Origin: Lachnospiraceae bacterium UBA4317
Lineage (GTDB): Bacteria > Bacillota_A > Clostridia > Lachnospirales > Lachnospiraceae
Assembly (NCBI GenBank): GCA_002394525.1
Contig: DGUF01000278.1
Location: forward strand, 13,485 to 24,759
DNA length: 11,275 bases
Direction: 5' to 3'
The notes beneath the pieces were generated by a model, which ran no database searches, was not told where the DNA came from, and worked only from the letters and a program-made list of their open reading frames with translations. The translations under genes and the position numbers were made by a program. Positions 6,509 through 11,275 of the stretch are shown here, in pieces (position 1 is the stretch's first letter; the number at the start of each line of letters is the position of its first letter).

Positions 6509-9124
6509 GATGCGGTCCCGCAGGCCCGTCCAGCGCCTGGTGCGGCTGGTGTTGGCGATCATGCGCTCCACGCCGGACCGGCTGCCCAGGATCACGACGC
6601 AGTTTCTGGCCCTGGTGACCGCGGTGTAGAGGAGGTTCCGGTTGAAAAGCCCCGAGGGCCCCGTGATGACCGGCAGGATCACCGCCGGATACTCCGATCC
6701 CTGGGACTTGTGCACCGTGATCGCATAGGCCAGGTCCAAGTCCTCCAGCTCGGAAAAGGGATATTCCACGGTCCTGGACTCATCAAAGACCACCGTCATG
6801 GTCTCGCTCTGGGGATCGATCTCCAGGATCCGGCCGAAATCCCCGTTAAAGATCCCGGTCCCCCGGTCGACAGGCATGCCGAAATTGCCCCGGATCTCCC
6901 ATTCGATCGCGTAGTTGTTGCGGGTCTGCATGACCTTGTCCCCCTCGCGGAAGACCGTCTCATGGCTGGTGTGCTCCCTTTTGCCCTCCGCGGGCGGATT
7001 GAGCACGCTCTGCAGGACCTCATTGAGCCGCATGACTCCCAGGCTCCCCCTCCTCATGGGGGTCAGAACCTGGATCTCCCCGGCCCTGCAGCCCACATAC
7101 CCGGGCAGCATCTCCCGGATCAGCTGGACCATGTGCTTGTAGATCACCGGCACCTGGTCGCGCTCCAGAAAGAAAAAGTCCCTGCTCCGGTTGTCCATGG
7201 AGAGCGAGGCCCCCTCCAGGATCCGGTGGGCGTTCATGACGATATCGCTCTCACTGGCCTGGCGGAAGACATGCTGCAGCATGATCGTCTGGAAGGCCTC
7301 CGATTCGATCAGGTCCTGGAGGACACAGCCCGGTCCGACGCTGGGCAGCTGGTTGACATCCCCTACCATGATGAGCCTGGCTCCGTCCGGCACGGCCCTG
7401 AGCAGGGCGTGGAAGAGGTTCATATCGACCATGGACATCTCGTCTATAATGACGACATCCGCCTCCAGGGGGTTATCCCTGTCCCTTTCAAAATAGGAGT
7501 AATTTTTGTCTCCGGACCGGGAACCCGCCTCCGGGCCGAACCAGCTGTCCGCCGGGTCCTTTCCCGGACCGCCGGAAAAGGCATCCGCGCCGGTCCCGTC
7601 TCCGACCGACCGGACCCCCAGCAGCCGGTGGATGGTCATGGCGGCATAGCCGGTCGCCTCCGACATCCGCCTGGCCGCCCTGCCCGTGGGCGCCGCCAGA
7701 AGGACCCGCAGGCCCTCTCCCATAAAAAAGCGGATGATGGTGTTGATGGTCGTCGTCTTTCCCGTTCCGGGTCCGCCGGAGATCAGGAGAATCGCGTTTT
7801 CCTCCGCCGCCAGGACCGCCTGCCGCTGCAGGGGATCCAGGGTGATCTTCTCTTCCTTTTCGAGAGCCCGGATCCTCTTTTCCGTCTTTTTCCGGGCCTC
7901 CGGTCCGTTTTTTCCTCCGCGGACCCTGGCGTCCAGATCCAAGAGCATTTTCGCGATCTCCTGCTCCCGCCGGAAGACGCCGGTCAGGTAGACCTCGGTC
8001 TCCTCCCGGCCCTCCCCGGAGGATCCGGGGAAGGGATCCGCGGGATAAGCCATGGACGGATCCGCGGAATAGGCCATGGAGGAATCCGGCTGCCCCGGGA
8101 CTCCTGCATAGCCTGCGGACGGATCCGGCCGGCCCGGATACGCAGCATGGGCCCCGGAAGGATCAGGCTTTCCGGGATCTCCGGCACAGGTTCCGGACGG
8201 GTCCCCCCATCCCGGATTTGAGGCATAGGCCACAGACGGATTCGGCTGTCCCGGGTCCGCGGAAAAAGGGGGCTCTTTGAAGAGGATCCGGACCCTGCGG
8301 TCCACTGCCAGGTTTTCCAGCTGCAGCCGGATCTCTTCCTGAGGCAGATGCAGCATGGTCCCGGTCCTCTCCACCAGGAGAGGTCCCGGCAGAAAGCTGT
8401 GTCCCTCCCCGGAGGCCTGGGCCAGCACATAGAGCAGGCCGCTCCGGATCCGGTACTCGGAATCCGCCCGGATCCCGATCCTCTGGGCGATCTCGTCCGC
8501 CGTCGCGAAGCCGATCCCCCGGATATCCTCCGCCAGCCGGTAGGGATTGGTCTTCATGATCTCATAGAGCCCGGTCCCGTAGGTCTGCCAGATCTTCGCC
8601 GCATTGGCGCTCCCGATCCCGAACTGCTGCAGAAAGATCATGGCGTCGCGGAGGTCCTTTTTTTCCTCCATCTGGGCCCCGATCTCCCGGGCGATCCGCA
8701 TGCTGATGCCCTTGACACGGGCCAGCTTCTCGGGTTCCTCCTCCATGACCCGGAGGGTGTCGTCCCCGAACATTTTGATGATCCTGGAGGCCAGAGCGGC
8801 CCCGATCCCCTTGATGCTGCCGGCCGCCAGATAGCGGTACATGGCCTCCGCGTTTTCCGGGGCCAGGGCCCGGTAGGACTGAACCTTGAGCTGGTCCCCG
8901 TAAACGGGATGGGTCGTATACTCTCCTCCCACAGCACAGCTCTCCCCCTCGCTGATGGAGACCGGATAGCCGACACAGGTCAGGACATCACCGACATCGG
9001 CCTCTTCCGCCTGACCGCCCGGCTCCGCCTGGGCGGCCCCGGTCAGGGTCACTTCGAAGACGGTATAGCCGTTTTCTTCGTTCCTATAGATGATATGAGA
9101 CACAAAGCCTTTCAGTTCGGTCAT
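6491..9124 (-). CDS. recD2: RecD2-type (RecD/TraA family) ATP-dependent 5'-3' DNA helicase
   Basis: RecD2 is a superfamily 1B helicase found in bacteria without RecBC; it unwinds DNA 5' to 3' and aids repair and replication-fork stability. The 877-residue protein has an OB-like N-terminal domain (1-90) and helix-hairpin-helix segments (about 103-155 and 165-218). The helicase core shows Walker A GGPGTGKT (450-457), Walker B VVIIDEMSM (557-565), GDVNQLPSVGPG (588-599), TVHKSQGSEYPAVI (803-816) and LLYTAVTRAR (831-840). The ATG at 9124 has AGGAG six bases upstream. Homologues usually have about 720-800 residues. The surplus is explained by a repeat-rich insert (about 288-372) between the N-terminal part and the helicase core, and a Gly/Asp/Ser-rich insert (about 507-545) before Walker B. 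All helicase motifs are intact, so it should be active. It follows uvrA on the same strand, consistent with a repair cluster. Confidence 0.96.
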   Translation of the reverse strand: MTELKGFVSHIIYRNEENGYTVFEVTLTGAAQAEPGGQAEEADVGDVLTCVGYPVSISEGESCAVGGEYTTHPVYGDQLKVQSYRALAPENAEAMYRYLAAGSIKGIGAALASRIIKMFGDDTLRVMEEEPEKLARVKGISMRIAREIGAQMEEKKDLRDAMIFLQQFGIGSANAAKIWQTYGTGLYEIMKTNPYRLAEDIRGIGFATADEIAQRIGIRADSEYRIRSGLLYVLAQASGEGHSFLPGPLLVERTGTMLHLPQEEIRLQLENLAVDRRVRILFKEPPFSADPGQPNPSVAYASNPGWGDPSGTCAGDPGKPDPSGAHAAYPGRPDPSAGYAGVPGQPDSSMAYSADPSMAYPADPFPGSSGEGREETEVYLTGVFRREQEIAKMLLDLDARVRGGKNGPEARKKTEKRIRALEKEEKITLDPLQRQAVLAAEENAILLISGGPGTGKTTTINTIIRFFMGEGLRVLLAAPTGRAARRMSEATGYAAMTIHRLLGVRSVGDGTGADAFSGGPGKDPADSWFGPEAGSRSGDKNYSYFERDRDNPLEADVVIIDEMSMVDMNLFHALLRAVPDGARLIMVGDVNQLPSVGPGCVLQDLIESEAFQTIMLQHVFRQASESDIVMNAHRILEGASLSMDNRSRDFFFLERDQVPVIYKHMVQLIREMLPGYVGCRAGEIQVLTPMRRGSLGVMRLNEVLQSVLNPPAEGKREHTSHETVFREGDKVMQTRNNYAIEWEIRGNFGMPVDRGTGIFNGDFGRILEIDPQSETMTVVFDESRTVEYPFSELEDLDLAYAITVHKSQGSEYPAVILPVITGPSGLFNRNLLYTAVTRARNCVVILGSRSGVERMIANTSRTRRWTGLRDRIRDQLA
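8063..8257 (-). repeat. Coding minisatellite in recD2: five 13-residue (39-base) repeats
   Basis: Residues 290-354 of the RecD2 protein are five consecutive 13-residue units in register, at 290-302, 303-315, 316-328, 329-341 and 342-354. The approximate consensus is x-P-G-x-P-D-P-S-x-A-Y-A-x. A truncated sixth unit (DPSMAYPA) follows at 355-362. The DNA copies have diverged but all keep the 39-base period and the reading frame. The array is predicted to be disordered and sits in a loop between strands reading VRILF and TEVYL, outside the ATPase core, so it is probably tolerated as a flexible linker. Confidence 0.88.
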
Positions 9125-9187
9125 AGAAGTCTCCTGAAAGAAGCTGAGAAGAGAGGCCGTCGGGCGGGGAGTCCGGGTGAGTCGTTG

Positions 9188-9206
9188 GGGACGTGAGTCA
9201 CGTCCC
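9188..9206. other. 19-base palindrome between uvrA and recD2
   Basis: GGGACGTGAGTCACGTCCC is a perfect inverted repeat with 9-base arms around one central base. It lies 11 bases after the uvrA stop and can form an 8-base-pair stem with a three-base loop in the uvrA transcript. What follows is not T-rich, so it is not a standard intrinsic terminator. GTGAGTC is also present as a direct repeat 16 bases away (9177-9183 and 9193-9199). It could be a weak terminator, an mRNA-end stem, a regulator site or a dispersed palindrome. The rest of the 93-base gap holds only the recD2 ribosome binding site. Confidence 0.5.
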
Positions 9207-9217
9207 TGCAGCTCCGT

Positions 9218-11275
<2,058 letters not shown>

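Noticed and set aside
6710..8221. 503-codon plus-strand open frame opposite recD2 (and similar ones opposite cdaA, uvrA and the membrane protein)
   Set aside because: These are long antisense frames expected from high GC. The opposite strand encodes proteins with intact family motifs.

Overview
The window looks like a stretch of core chromosome from a GC-rich member of the Clostridia, most likely Lachnospiraceae. The basis is the high-GC coding, strong AGGAGG-type ribosome binding sites, a CdaA/CdaR (YbbR) pair, a RecD2-type helicase without RecBC, the long yeast-like form of LeuA, and two small membrane proteins of a style I associate with Lachnospiraceae. That placement is from memory of these families and was not searched. 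All eight genes lie on the minus strand, so transcription runs from high to low coordinates. No tRNA, rRNA, CRISPR array, complete insertion sequence or phage gene is visible.

In transcription order, the window opens inside uvrA (9218-11275, N-terminal quarter missing at the window edge). After a 93-base gap with a 19-base palindrome comes a RecD2-family helicase (6491-9124), which carries a coding minisatellite. A 177-base gap follows that contains about 2.4 copies of a 43-base repeat, one of which includes the recD2 stop codon. Next are a ComF-family phosphoribosyltransferase gene (5462-6313) and a two-helix membrane protein of unknown function (5029-5424). A 140-base gap holds a compact 96-base element with perfect 13-base terminal inverted repeats.

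The second half is the c-di-AMP block: a polytopic membrane protein (3884-4888), the diadenylate cyclase cdaA (2867-3880) and its YbbR-domain partner cdaR (1798-2874). These are tightly packed (3-base gap, then 8-base overlap) and very probably one translationally coupled operon. leuA (54-1757) starts only 40 bases after cdaR, where many Firmicutes have glmM. A 14-base perfect inverted repeat forms a hairpin just after the leuA stop.

Functionally the window joins DNA repair (UvrA, RecD2), a competence-type protein, cell-wall/osmotic second-messenger synthesis (CdaA-CdaR) and the first committed step of leucine synthesis. I do not see a convincing new defence or mobile system. The most interesting unexplained items are the 96-base inverted-repeat element, the membrane protein coupled to cdaA, the 13-residue repeat array inside RecD2, and the tandem duplication of the recD2 3' end.
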